This document shows positions 1 through 8,710 of a stretch of DNA of 64,000 bases, one piece after another. The DNA is from Buttiauxella ferragutiae. Lineage in GTDB: Bacteria; Pseudomonadota; Gammaproteobacteria; Enterobacterales; Enterobacteriaceae. The notes under the pieces are model-generated. The model searched no databases. It was not told the origin of the DNA and saw only the letters and a program-made list of their open reading frames with translations. The number at the start of each line of letters is the position of its first letter. Positions within the stretch are counted from its first letter, which is position 1. Location: assembly GCF_001654915.1 (NCBI RefSeq), contig NZ_LXEQ01000003.1; one strand, written 5' to 3'. Position numbers and translations under genes: made by a program.

Positions 1-483
1 ACATTCTTACAAACCCATATCATCCAGCCGCTAAATATCGCCCCCGAACGGTTCATATCGTTTCGTTCACAGAATGTCGATGATAAGGAGTGTCAGCGCG
101 TTATCGAATTGATTACCCAGAATGGTGGGATTGATTTGTGTGTACTGGGGCTGGGTAAAAATGGCCATTTGGGGCTCAATGAGCCAGGTGATTCATTAGA
201 ACCGGCTTGCCATATTACCGTGCTCGATGAACATACCCGCCAACATGCAATGATTAAAGATTCAGAGCAGCCAGTTGAGTGTGGAATAACATTAGGATTA
301 CGAGAGATAATGGCGGCTCGCGAAATCTTATTTCTGGTCGCAGGCGAAAGGAAACAGTCTGCATTTTCAAAATTGCAGGAAAAAAAGGTGAGTTGTCAGA
401 CTCCATCTTCCTTCTTATGGATGCATCAAAACGTTCATTGCCTGTACGACAGTACACGCTTCACACCAAACCTTGAAAATTAA
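1..483 (+). CDS. agaI: AgaI-type sugar-phosphate isomerase/deaminase, 5' truncated by the window
   Basis: This is the C-terminal 160 codons of a glucosamine/galactosamine-6-phosphate isomerase family protein; the N-terminal third lies outside the window. The frame is open from base 1 and ends in TAA. The family signature GLGKNGHLGLNEPG is intact near codon 55, followed by HITVLDEHTRQH and GITLGLREIM. These match my memory of E. coli AgaI, which belongs to the N-acetylgalactosamine/galactosamine catabolic cluster and is a deaminase/isomerase-type enzyme of the cytoplasm. In E. coli the aga cluster also lies a few genes upstream of rsmI, so the position agrees. The last 25 residues (after SSFLWMHQN) diverge from the E. 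coli protein. Confidence 0.85.
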   Translation, partial: TFLQTHIIQPLNIAPERFISFRSQNVDDKECQRVIELITQNGGIDLCVLGLGKNGHLGLNEPGDSLEPACHITVLDEHTRQHAMIKDSEQPVECGITLGLREIMAAREILFLVAGERKQSAFSKLQEKKVSCQTPSSFLWMHQNVHCLYDSTRFTPNLEN

Positions 484-568
484 GGATCAACCCTGCCCAA
501 GCAGATTGAAGATTTAAGCAAACCTCTTCTCAAGTCGGATAATCGTCGTATTACCCGACTTGGGAAAT

Positions 569-1171
569 TCATTCAGCCGCTCGTTCAGCCACCAGCACGA
601 TACCCCGGCGGGATTCATCGGGCGCAAGACTCCAGATTTCTGACTCGGGAATACTTTCACAGTCGTAACGAGTGCGTTCACCGTCATAAGGGTAAAAACG
701 CCCGCTTTCCGTATCAAGGATAAATACATCAATTTTTTTAGACACCCTGGCGATGCGTTTCCAGATATTCTGACCGCCAATATATTGATCATGATCGCTC
801 ATCAGGATCAGTCCCTTTTCAACGATCAAATGCTCATAAAGCGTTGTCGCTACTCGGGTATCTTGCACAGATCTATCAACCACAACACCCTCAACCTGCA
901 AAACTGCTTTAGATTCCCAATAGCGCTTAACCGCCAGAATAGATTCATTCTGGTTCGTGCTTTTACGCGGAATCAAATCCAGTTTAGCGGCGACAAGATG
1001 GCGCAATTCACCATTTTCTTCCTGTGAGGGTTCTGCATAAACAATTGCCGCAGCCGTTTTATCTTTTCGCAGCACAATCAATGCAGGCACACCAAGAATA
1101 TCGGTAGTGCCGGACACATCAAATGCTCGCTCAAGAGCGGAAGGGCTATAGCTGATAGGGTAAAGAATCAT
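569..1171 (-). CDS. Uncharacterised 200-aa protein
   Basis: I do not recognise this gene. I place the start at the ATG giving MILYPISYSPSALERAF, because the ten codons upstream look non-coding in character. The protein is soluble, with no signal peptide or membrane segment. The central part contains VVVDRSVQDTRVATTLYEHLIVEKG, then a conserved-looking MSDHDQYIGGQNIWKRIAR stretch and an acidic C-terminal third rich in Asp and Glu. The SDHDQYIGGQNIWKRIAR section resembles the end of some phage- or toxin-associated proteins, but I cannot name a family. It lies convergent to agaI and is separated from rsmI by about 140 bases. In E. coli this interval holds yraHIJK fimbrial genes, so it is an accessory insertion. 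It could be a GNAT-like or phage-derived protein. Confidence 0.6.
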   Translation of the reverse strand: MILYPISYSPSALERAFDVSGTTDILGVPALIVLRKDKTAAAIVYAEPSQEENGELRHLVAAKLDLIPRKSTNQNESILAVKRYWESKAVLQVEGVVVDRSVQDTRVATTLYEHLIVEKGLILMSDHDQYIGGQNIWKRIARVSKKIDVFILDTESGRFYPYDGERTRYDCESIPESEIWSLAPDESRRGIVLVAERAAE

Positions 1172-1313
1172 GTTTGAATCTCCCTGATACAACACCGGCA
1201 TAATTTGCTCATCCTGAACAGACTAAAGTATGAGCAAACTACCATCGCTTATTAAAACCATACTAACAATAGTGATACCTGTAACAAGAAAGTGCGAGGC
1301 TTCTCGAAAAACG

Positions 1314-2180
1314 TTACTTCTCGCTGTTTTCTAACGCATATTTATACAGCGCATTTTTCTTCACGCCGTGAATTTCAGCCGCCAGAGCCGCTGCTTTTTT
1401 CAGTGGCAGTTCGGTTTGCAACAGTGCCAACGTGCGCAGTGCATCGGCTGGCAGTGCGTCATCGGCTGGCGCTTTAAAGCCTTCGACGATCAGTACCATT
1501 TCACCTTTACGGCGGTTTTCGTCTTCTTTAACCCATGCCGCCAGCTCACCAATCGGCGCGCCGTGAATCGATTCCCAGGTCTTGGTCAACTCACGCGCCA
1601 GCACCACATAGCGCGATTCACCGAGCACAGCGCAGATATCGTCTAAACTATCGAGCAGGCGATGTGTAGACTCGTAGAAGATAAGCGTACGCGGTTCTTG
1701 CTCAATCGCTTTGAGTGCGTCGCGGCGGCCTTTAGATTTGGCAGGCAGAAAACCTTCATAGCAGAAGCGGTCGGAAGGTAAACCCGCCGCACTTAATGCA
1801 GCAATAGCGGCACATGGGCCTGGCAACGGAACCACGCGAATACCCGCTTCGCGACAAGTTCGTACCAAATGATAACCAGGGTCGTTAATTAATGGCGTTC
1901 CTGCATCAGAAACTAACGCAATGCTTTGCCCTTCTTTTAGCTTAGCCAGCAAAGTTTCTGATTTTTGTTGCTCGTTATGATCGTGCAATGCGAACAATCG
2001 CGCATTAATGGCGAAATGTTGCAGCAGTAAACCGGTATGGCGAGTATCTTCAGCGGCAATCAGGTCAACGCTTTGCAACACGGTTAACGCCCGCTGTGTG
2101 ATATCGCCGAGGTTACCGATGGGTGTCGGAACGATGTAGAGCGTGCTGGCAGAAATAGCCGCCGATTCGAGTTGTTTCAT
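1314..2180 (-). CDS. rsmI: 16S rRNA (cytidine1402-2'-O)-methyltransferase RsmI
   Basis: RsmI methylates the ribose of C1402 in 16S rRNA at the decoding centre, using S-adenosylmethionine. The 288-aa protein has the tetrapyrrole-methylase-type fold: LYIVPTPIGNLGDITQRAL near the N-terminus, AAEDTRHTGLLL, LVSDAGTPLINDPGY and VPLPGPCAAIAALSAAGLPSDRFCYEGF, all characteristic of the family. Length matches E. coli RsmI (286 aa). The C-terminal LPLKKAAALAAEIHGVKKNALYKYAL segment is also conserved. It is divergent from lpoA, with a 62-base shared promoter region, as in E. coli. Confidence 0.97.
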   Translation of the reverse strand: MKQLESAAISASTLYIVPTPIGNLGDITQRALTVLQSVDLIAAEDTRHTGLLLQHFAINARLFALHDHNEQQKSETLLAKLKEGQSIALVSDAGTPLINDPGYHLVRTCREAGIRVVPLPGPCAAIAALSAAGLPSDRFCYEGFLPAKSKGRRDALKAIEQEPRTLIFYESTHRLLDSLDDICAVLGESRYVVLARELTKTWESIHGAPIGELAAWVKEDENRRKGEMVLIVEGFKAPADDALPADALRTLALLQTELPLKKAAALAAEIHGVKKNALYKYALENSEK

Positions 2181-2242
2181 TGTTTCATCCGTATTGCCGA
2201 TTTAATATTGAACACTGAGATAAAAATTACACTGGATACAGA

Positions 2243-4321
2243 ATGGTACCGTCTAAATTTATTCGTTCTAAAGCCGGGCGCTGTCTGCCGGTTGTGCTGG
2301 CCGCGCTGTTCTTTGCCGGCTGTACTACTACTAAAGCACCAGACCAGTCGACCGCGCATATGCAGGGCGAAGCGACTGCCGATTCAGCGTATTACCTGCA
2401 GCAAATGCAGCAGAGCGCTGATGATAGCAAGACCACCTGGCAATTACTCGCCATTCATGCGCTGGTAAAAGAAGGTAAAACTCAGCAAGCCGTTGATCTC
2501 TACAACCAGCTACCCAAAGAGATGAATGACGAACAGCGTCGTGAACAACAGCTGCTGGTACCTGAAATCAGAGTCGCGCAGAAAGATTACGCCGCCGCGA
2601 ACGCCGCGCTCGCCAAAATCAATCCGGCAGAATTGAGCAAAAACCAGCAGGCCCGCTATTACCAGTCTGTTATCGACGCCAGCCAGAATCGTGCGTCGCT
2701 GGAGCTGCTGCGTGCTTATATTGCCCAGGAGCCTATCTTGACCGGCCCTGCGCATCAGAAAAATATCGACGGTACCTGGCAGGCATTATCTCAGATGACG
2801 CCAGAGCAGATGAATTCACTGGTCATCAATGCTGACGAAAACACGCTGCAAGGTTGGCTGGATCTGCAACGCGTGTGGAATGACAACCGTAACGATCCTG
2901 AAATGCTGAAAGCCGGTATTAAAGACTGGCAAACGCGTTACCCGCAGAATCCGGGTGCAAAAACGCTGCCGACTCAGTTAAGCAATATGCAGAACTACAA
3001 AGCGGCTTCGACGAACAAAATTGCCCTTCTGCTGCCATTAAGCGGCCAGGCGGCGGTTTTTGGTCGCACGATTCAACAAGGTTTTGAAGCGGCGAAAAAC
3101 ATGGGTTCGGCTCCGGTGGCGCAATCTACGGCACCAGCCACAACTCCAGATACCAACGCACAACCTGTCGATACCACCCAGGCTGCCTTACCGCAGCCAA
3201 CTGATGCCAACATGGTGGCGAGCCCGTCAGCCGCATCGGTTGATGACTTAACGCAACAGCCAGCGGCAGATGCTGAACAACCAACGCCAGTGCCGCAATC
3301 TGCACCACAAGTACAGTCAGCAGCAGCGGCTCCAGCGAATCCATCCGCTGAAATCAAAGTCTACGACACCACCACGCAGCCACTGGCACAGATACTGGCG
3401 CAAGCCCAGCAAGATGGTGCGACTATCGTTGTCGGCCCGTTGCTGAAAAACAATGTCGATGAGTTAGCAAACAGCACTTCGCCACTGAACATTTTGGCGC
3501 TCAACCAGCCAGAGAAAGTGCAGAATCGTGCCAATATCTGTTACTTCGCACTGTCGCCAGAAGATGAAGCCCGTGATGCAGCTGGCCATATCTGGCAACA
3601 AGGCCATCGTGCACCGCTGTTATTGGTCCCGCGCAATGCGCTGGGTGATCGCGTCACTAAGGCCTTCGCTGAAGAATGGATGAAGTTAGGTGGCGGTACT
3701 GTTCTGCAACAGAAATTTGGCTCCGTTGCCGAACTCAAACAAGGCATTAATAGCGGTTCTGGCATCGCATTAACAGGTTCTCCAGTCACCCCAGCATCCG
3801 CTCAACCGGAAGGTGTGACCATCGGCGGGCTGACTATCCCACCACCACCGACTGACGCACAAATTACCGCAGGCACCTCCGGCGGCGTTGATGCAGCTTA
3901 TATCGTGGCAACGCCAGATGAAGTCGCGTTGATCAAACCGATGATTGCCATGCGTACCGGAAGCCGCAGTCCAGCGCAACTGTATGCCAGCTCACGCAGC
4001 TCACAGGGCGTGAACGGCCCGGATTTCCGTCTGGAAATGGATGGTTTGCAGTTCAGTGAAATCCCAATGCTTGCCGGTAACAACCCGTCGATGATGCAGC
4101 AGGCGCTGAGCAGCGTGCATAACGATTACTCGCTGGCGCGTCTGTACGCGATGGGTGTCGATGCCTGGTCTCTGGCAAATCACTTCTCGCAAATCCGCCA
4201 GGTACCGGGTTATCAGGTCAATGGCAACACAGGTACGCTGTCTTCAAATCCAGATTGTGTCATTAACAGGAAGTTAAATTGGCTGCAATTCAGTCAGGGT
4301 CAAATCGTTCCAGCGTCCTGA
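2243..4321 (+). CDS. lpoA: Penicillin-binding protein activator LpoA, outer membrane lipoprotein
   Basis: LpoA is an outer-membrane lipoprotein that reaches through the peptidoglycan to activate the synthase PBP1A. The 692-aa product starts with a lipoprotein signal peptide whose lipobox FAGC puts the lipidated Cys at residue 27. An N-terminal helical TPR-like domain follows (about 35-260). The C-terminal substrate-binding-protein-like domain starts near KIALLLPLSGQAAVFGRTIQQGFEAA (about 258). It is interrupted by a low-complexity insert rich in Pro, Gln, Ala and Thr (about 290-370), which varies between enterobacteria. The 3' end overlaps yraN by 43 bases, so the two are probably translated from one mRNA. 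Confidence 0.97.
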   Translation: MVPSKFIRSKAGRCLPVVLAALFFAGCTTTKAPDQSTAHMQGEATADSAYYLQQMQQSADDSKTTWQLLAIHALVKEGKTQQAVDLYNQLPKEMNDEQRREQQLLVPEIRVAQKDYAAANAALAKINPAELSKNQQARYYQSVIDASQNRASLELLRAYIAQEPILTGPAHQKNIDGTWQALSQMTPEQMNSLVINADENTLQGWLDLQRVWNDNRNDPEMLKAGIKDWQTRYPQNPGAKTLPTQLSNMQNYKAASTNKIALLLPLSGQAAVFGRTIQQGFEAAKNMGSAPVAQSTAPATTPDTNAQPVDTTQAALPQPTDANMVASPSAASVDDLTQQPAADAEQPTPVPQSAPQVQSAAAAPANPSAEIKVYDTTTQPLAQILAQAQQDGATIVVGPLLKNNVDELANSTSPLNILALNQPEKVQNRANICYFALSPEDEARDAAGHIWQQGHRAPLLLVPRNALGDRVTKAFAEEWMKLGGGTVLQQKFGSVAELKQGINSGSGIALTGSPVTPASAQPEGVTIGGLTIPPPPTDAQITAGTSGGVDAAYIVATPDEVALIKPMIAMRTGSRSPAQLYASSRSSQGVNGPDFRLEMDGLQFSEIPMLAGNNPSMMQQALSSVHNDYSLARLYAMGVDAWSLANHFSQIRQVPGYQVNGNTGTLSSNPDCVINRKLNWLQFSQGQIVPAS

Positions 4322-4674
4322 CACGTCAACAAACTGGCGCGCGCTACGAATTAGCGGCGCGCCATTTTCTTGAACGCAAAGGACTGCATTTCATGGCCGC
4401 CAACGTGCATTCTCGCGGTGGCGAAATCGACCTCATCATGCGACACGGCACCGTTATCGTCTTTGTGGAAGTACGCTACCGGCGCTCTAACCACTTTGGG
4501 GATGCCGCCGCCAGCGTCACACCACGTAAGCAACAAAAGTTATTACAGGCTGCCCGGTATTGGCTGGCCCGCACATCAGGAAGTTTTGATACTGTGGATT
4601 GCCGTTTCGATGTGTTAGCCTTCACCGGCAATGAAATAGAGTGGTTAACCAACGCGTTCACCGCAGATTTTTAA
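4279..4674 (+). CDS. yraN: YraN/UPF0102 family endonuclease-like protein
   Basis: A 131-aa protein of the UPF0102 family, which has a predicted Holliday-junction-resolvase-like nuclease fold; its role in enterobacteria is not established. The family core is visible: ARHFLERKGLHFMAANVHSRGGEIDLIMRHG followed by VFVEVRYRRS, with GEIDLI and the E-V pair giving the restriction-endonuclease-like acidic residues. The start is a TTG at 4279, inside the lpoA 3' end; it gives the same total length as E. coli YraN (131 aa) and no ATG is available before the conserved core. The 43-base overlap suggests translational coupling to lpoA. Confidence 0.9.
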   Translation: MAAIQSGSNRSSVLTRQQTGARYELAARHFLERKGLHFMAANVHSRGGEIDLIMRHGTVIVFVEVRYRRSNHFGDAAASVTPRKQQKLLQAARYWLARTSGSFDTVDCRFDVLAFTGNEIEWLTNAFTADF

Positions 4675-4693
4675 AGTAACCAGGTAAATAAAC

Positions 4694-5284
4694 GTGCTCG
4701 AAAGAATCAAAGCCTGCTTCACGGAAAGTATTCAAACCCAGATTGCCGCAGCTGAAGCTCTGCCAGATGCTATCTCCCGTGCAGCAATGACACTGGTTCA
4801 GTCACTGCTCAATGGCAATAAAATTCTGTGCTGTGGTAACGGCACCTCTGCGGCTAACGCCCAGCACTTTGCCGCCAGTATGATCAACCGCTTTGAAACC
4901 GAGCGCCCGAGTTTACCTGCCATTGCACTTAACGCCGATAATGTGGTCTTAACCGCTATCACAAATGATCGTTTACACGATGAAGTGTATGCGAAACAAG
5001 TACGTGCGCTTGGTCATACCGGCGACATCCTGCTCGCGATTTCAACCCGCGGCAACAGTCGTGATATCGTCAAAGCGGTAGAAGCCGCCGTGACGCGTGA
5101 TATGACTATCGTGGCATTGACTGGCTATGACGGCGGGGAGTTGGCTGGTTTATTAGGGCCACAGGATGTTGAAATTCGCATCCCTTCTCATCGCAGCGCG
5201 CGCATTCAGGAAATGCACATGTTGACGGTAAACTGCTTGTGCGATCTGATTGATAATACGTTATTCCCTCACCAGGACGATTAA
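4694..5284 (+). CDS. diaA: DnaA initiator-associating protein DiaA
   Basis: DiaA is a tetrameric SIS-domain protein that binds several DnaA molecules and promotes ordered initiation of replication at oriC. The 196-aa product begins at a GTG codon and has the same length as E. coli DiaA. The SIS fold is evident from NKILCCGNGTSAANAQHFAASMIN, LAISTRGNSRDIV and TIVALTGYDGGELAG. Identity to E. coli, as I recall it, is very high over the whole length. It lies 19 bases after yraN and 9 bases before dolP, in the same operon. Confidence 0.97.
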   Translation: MLERIKACFTESIQTQIAAAEALPDAISRAAMTLVQSLLNGNKILCCGNGTSAANAQHFAASMINRFETERPSLPAIALNADNVVLTAITNDRLHDEVYAKQVRALGHTGDILLAISTRGNSRDIVKAVEAAVTRDMTIVALTGYDGGELAGLLGPQDVEIRIPSHRSARIQEMHMLTVNCLCDLIDNTLFPHQDD

Positions 5285-5293
5285 GGAGTACAG

Positions 5294-5869
5294 ATGAAGG
5301 CCTATAAGCCACTTGCAGTCCTTATTACTGCGTTACTTCTACAAGGTTGTGTTGCTGCTGCAGTAGTGGGTACCGCAGCTGTCGCCACGAAAACTGCGAC
5401 AGATCCGCGCACAGTCGGTACTCAGGTTGACGATGGCACGCTGGAGCTGAACGTCAGTAGCGCTCTGAACAAAGACGCACAAATCAAGAAAGAAGCACGA
5501 ATTAATGTCTCTACCTATCAGGGCAAAGTCCTGTTAGTCGGCCAGGCACCAAATACTGAACTCGCAGCCCGAGCCAAACAAATTGCGCTGGGCGTTGATG
5601 GCACCACCGAGGTGTACAACGAAATCCGCCAAATGGCGCCAATCGGCCTGGGTACCGCTTCATCAGATACCTGGATTACCACTAAAGTGCGTTCGCAATT
5701 GCTGGCAAGCGACCAGGTGAAATCAACCAGTGTGAAAGTCACGACAGAGAATAGCGAAGTGTTCTTGTTAGGTCTGGTGACCGAGCGGGAAGCCAAGGCT
5801 GCGGCAGATATTGCCAGCCGGGTTAGTGACGTTAAGCATGTGACGACTGCGTTTACGATTCTGAAGTAA
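5294..5869 (+). CDS. dolP: Division and outer-membrane integrity lipoprotein DolP (YraP)
   Basis: DolP is an outer-membrane lipoprotein with two BON domains that localises to anionic phospholipid at division sites and supports outer-membrane integrity and amidase activation. The 191-aa protein has a lipoprotein signal with lipobox LLLQGC (Cys19) followed by VAAAVVGTAAVATKTATDPRTVGTQVDDGTL. The two BON repeats span about 47-115 and 125-191. A clear ribosome binding site (AAGGAG) precedes the ATG. It is the last gene of the rsmI-opposed operon, followed by a dispersed repeat. Confidence 0.96.
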   Translation: MKAYKPLAVLITALLLQGCVAAAVVGTAAVATKTATDPRTVGTQVDDGTLELNVSSALNKDAQIKKEARINVSTYQGKVLLVGQAPNTELAARAKQIALGVDGTTEVYNEIRQMAPIGLGTASSDTWITTKVRSQLLASDQVKSTSVKVTTENSEVFLLGLVTEREAKAAADIASRVSDVKHVTTAFTILK

Positions 5870-5875
5870 TTTCTG

Positions 5876-5908
5876 CCCTCACCCTAACCCTCTCCCCCAG
5901 GAGAGGGA
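5876..5908. repeat. Dispersed intergenic CCCTCACCC/CCCTCTCCC palindromic repeat, short copy
   Basis: A GC-rich imperfect palindrome with CCCTCACCCTAACCCTCTCC leading into an AGGAGAGGG return arm. The same motif recurs at 7889-7966, 32148-32229 and 37401-37500, always between genes. Here it sits between convergent dolP and the regulator gene, and its hairpin may act as a transcription barrier. Confidence 0.8.
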
Positions 5909-5917
5909 ATTTCCCTG

Positions 5918-7828
5918 CTAAAACCGGCTCAAACAATCCATCGCCACCGCTTTAAACTCCTCAAAATTCTTGCTATCACGCAGCCTCGGCATCGCCCTTT
6001 CACGCAGGAAAGTGACAAACAGATCGTAAATCGCCATCGCCTCCTCGTACTCGCTTTTACTGATTGCCAGTAAGAAAATGACGTGTGCTGTTTCATCGCC
6101 CCAACTGATGCCCTGCGGCGCAAGCACGGTATAGACCACGGTTTTATTCGCCATCAGCCCCAATGAGTGCGGAAGCGCGATGCCCTCGCCCAACACGGTA
6201 CTAACAATCGCTTCGCGTTCGACCACTGACGGATAAAACTCTGCTCCGACAACGCCTTCTTGCTCAAGCTGCTGGCAGAGCGTGCGGAACAACTCCTGCT
6301 GTGTCATTGGCTCGTCAATCACCCGGAAATGGCTGGCATCGAAGAATTTATCCAGCATGTACGGGCGCGTTCTGTCCACCAGCACCAGCTTACCCAACTG
6401 TTCTAGCTGGTACTCCGTCGGGAACGGGGCGACGACCACGGTAGGCTTTGCTTTATCGGTAACTCTGGCGGTAGAGATAACAAAATCTTCCTCAACGCTT
6501 TCGAGCTGTTCGTAGTCGCGTAGCGAAATGATACGTCTGACCTCGATTTGCGGATATTTGCGCAGCAACATTGCCTGAATCATGCGCACCGTGGAATTAC
6601 CGGTATCGCAAACCAGCAGCACTCGCGGGTTACGCTGATAGCCAATGTTGTAGTGGCGCTCCAGCCCGACACCGATATGCAGCACCAGGAAACCAATTTC
6701 GTTTTCGCTGATCACAAAAGGCGTGTACTTCCCCCAGCTCGACACCGCCGCCAGCGTCATGTCATACGCCATGGGATAGTGCTGTTTGATGTTGCCAAGC
6801 AGCGGGTTAGGGATGTTTATCTGATAACGCACGCGGGTGATCATAGTTTTGATATGCGTGAGCAAATCCGCGTGTAACTGCTTATCAGTCAGTAGGTTGT
6901 AGTTATAGTTGTTGTTGATAAAACTCAGAATATAGTTCACCAGCGCTTCGTCATCGTCGGCACTAATGGCGCTCGGAGCTACTTCTTGTACCTGACGTGA
7001 AGCGATATGCACTTGCAGCCACTGTTCTTCAGCTTCAGAGAGCGGTTTACCGGCCAGCGTCTGTAACAACGTGGTGATTTGCCGCGCGGCTTCACGTACC
7101 GCTTCGTCGACATCGTCGGCGCTAAACTCCGGCAATGGGTAGCCTTCGCTAATACGACGCACTGCAACAGCACAGTACAAACGAATAAACTGCTCGCCTT
7201 CATCCGTCAGCCGGATTCGACAGCGCGTAAAACAGTTGTGTAGTTCCGCTGCCAGTTGTTCTGGCACCCCAGCATTCAATGCTTCTTCGGTTAACAGCGG
7301 GTTGTCGCTGTCTTCCTGGCTCAATTGCCAGAGCAGTTCAGTAAGGCAGGCGCGCACCGACATTTCACTACCAAACAACTTCATACCGTGGCGCGGACGA
7401 GTTTCAATTACCAGGTTGTAGCGCGCCAGCCATTCACGCACTTCTGCCATATCACTTTGTAACGTCGCGCGGCTCACAAACCACTCGTCGGCCAGGTCTT
7501 CGAGTTTTAAAGAGAATGCAGAGGTCAGGAAGCGCGCCACCAGATAATGCACCCGCTCAGGCGAGTTACGCGGAATGCGCAACTGGCGCGAAGGCTGCTG
7601 CACCAGCGCCTGATAGAGGGCTGTATCGGCAATATTGAGTTGGTAGCCTGCGCCGCGATTCAGAACAAATTGCGCACCATGCCCGGCCATCAGCGCATTT
7701 AAGGCGGTAATGTCAGTGCGCACCGTGCGAGTAGAAACAGATAAGCGCCGCGCCAGTTCATCCTGGGGCAGCGTTTCGTTTTGTAGCATCTCAAACAATT
7801 GGGCCAGACGTTGGTTCGGGAATCTCAC
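5918..7828 (-). CDS. PTS-controlled transcriptional regulator (two HTH, two PRD, EIIB-like, EIIA domains)
   Basis: A 636-aa regulator with the layout of MtlR/LicR-type activators. The N-terminus has two helix-turn-helix regions (LPQDELARRLSVSTRTVRTD near 20-38 and LEDLADEWFVSRATLQSD near 110-125). Two PRD domains follow (about 185-290 and 295-400), then an EIIB-like segment starting VLLVCDTGNS with Cys near 405, and an EIIA domain with GIALPHS (His near 553). Phosphorylation by the sugar phosphotransferase system on these residues would set its activity. The start is a GTG with an AAGGAAA ribosome binding site. It lies 141 bases downstream of the aldolase gene and is the likely regulator of the catabolic cluster to its right. 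It could be an activator or an antiterminator; the HTH pair favours an activator. Confidence 0.88.
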   Translation of the reverse strand: MRFPNQRLAQLFEMLQNETLPQDELARRLSVSTRTVRTDITALNALMAGHGAQFVLNRGAGYQLNIADTALYQALVQQPSRQLRIPRNSPERVHYLVARFLTSAFSLKLEDLADEWFVSRATLQSDMAEVREWLARYNLVIETRPRHGMKLFGSEMSVRACLTELLWQLSQEDSDNPLLTEEALNAGVPEQLAAELHNCFTRCRIRLTDEGEQFIRLYCAVAVRRISEGYPLPEFSADDVDEAVREAARQITTLLQTLAGKPLSEAEEQWLQVHIASRQVQEVAPSAISADDDEALVNYILSFINNNYNYNLLTDKQLHADLLTHIKTMITRVRYQINIPNPLLGNIKQHYPMAYDMTLAAVSSWGKYTPFVISENEIGFLVLHIGVGLERHYNIGYQRNPRVLLVCDTGNSTVRMIQAMLLRKYPQIEVRRIISLRDYEQLESVEEDFVISTARVTDKAKPTVVVAPFPTEYQLEQLGKLVLVDRTRPYMLDKFFDASHFRVIDEPMTQQELFRTLCQQLEQEGVVGAEFYPSVVEREAIVSTVLGEGIALPHSLGLMANKTVVYTVLAPQGISWGDETAHVIFLLAISKSEYEEAMAIYDLFVTFLRERAMPRLRDSKNFEEFKAVAMDCLSRF

Positions 7829-7888
7829 TGCCGTTTCCTTTCGTTAAAAGATACTTTCCATTATGGCTGAGAGTTAACGAATGTGGCG

Positions 7889-7966
7889 CCCTAACCCTCT
7901 CCCCCAGGAGAGGGGGACTGTCCGGTATTCGCCCTCTCCCCCAGGGAGAATACCGGGGTGAGGGTG
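7889..7966. repeat. Dispersed CCCTCTCCC palindromic repeat, paired copy
   Basis: Two copies of the CCCTCTCCCCCAGG motif in one interval, ending GGGGTGAGGG. The stretch from GGTATTC to GAATACC also forms a hairpin. It fills most of the gap between the aldolase gene and the regulator, and may partly uncouple regulator expression from the operon. Confidence 0.75.
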
Positions 7967-7969
7967 GTG

Positions 7970-8710
7970 TTAGCCAACCAACTTCTTCGTCATCTCCAGC
8001 AAGGTACGCACATCTTGCGGACGCGTATTGCCGCTCGCTTTATCAATAATCGAGCTGTAAATATGCGGAATGATTTTGCGGACACCCGCGTCCAGCGCGA
8101 TCTTGAGGATCTCCTCGTAGTTTTCGAGATCAATACCGCCGGTTGGTTCGAGCCAGAAATCATGCTTCGCACAAGCAGCAGCAACCGCTACAAACTCCTC
8201 GCGGCATTCCAGACCACCCATTGGGAAATATTTGATTGAGCTGCCGCCCATATCTTTCAGCAATTTAATCGCGGTTTCGACAGGCACAATGCCGTCCGGT
8301 GCGCCCGAACTCAGCGGGCCGGTGGAGATTTTCACCATGCCAACCGTGCCGGTTGGCGAAACCAGGCCATTGACCACGCTTTCGCTTTGCCCAAGCAGCG
8401 CACGCGAAGTGCCAACCCCGGTAAACACCTGGTTTACGTGCTGCGGTTGTACCTGACGGGAGATTTCACTGACCATCGCCGACTGGTTCGGATCGCCCGC
8501 GCCAAGGCCAACAGACAGTGCATTTTCAATCAATGCCGCATACTCACGCATGTCCGCAACGGCACTAGCAATATCGGGATAGTTTTTGGAAAGTACCCCG
8601 ACTAAGACGTGGCCTTCTGCCGCGTCATAAATCTCTTTAGCGTTCTCTTTCGAACCCGCCAGCACATTCAGGCAAACACGATCACGATAAAAATTCGGGG
8701 CTAATTTCAT
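7970..8710 (-). CDS. dgaF: DgaF-type 2-keto-3-deoxy-6-phosphogluconate aldolase
   Basis: A 246-aa cytoplasmic aldolase of the DgaF/EF_0839 family. DgaF in Salmonella splits 2-keto-3-deoxy-6-phosphogluconate to pyruvate and glyceraldehyde-3-phosphate in D-glucosaminate catabolism. Features are an N-terminal MKLAPNFYRDRVCLNVLAGS, central LVSPTGTVGMVKISTGPLSSG and the TIM-barrel end IKYFPMGGLECREEFVAVAAACAKHDFWLEPTGGIDLENYEEIL. The Lys of VKIST or IKYFPMGG is a candidate Schiff-base residue. The ATG overlaps the upstream dgaE-type stop codon by four bases, which indicates coupled translation. The substrate is inferred from family and neighbours. Confidence 0.85.
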   Translation of the reverse strand: MKLAPNFYRDRVCLNVLAGSKENAKEIYDAAEGHVLVGVLSKNYPDIASAVADMREYAALIENALSVGLGAGDPNQSAMVSEISRQVQPQHVNQVFTGVGTSRALLGQSESVVNGLVSPTGTVGMVKISTGPLSSGAPDGIVPVETAIKLLKDMGGSSIKYFPMGGLECREEFVAVAAACAKHDFWLEPTGGIDLENYEEILKIALDAGVRKIIPHIYSSIIDKASGNTRPQDVRTLLEMTKKLVG

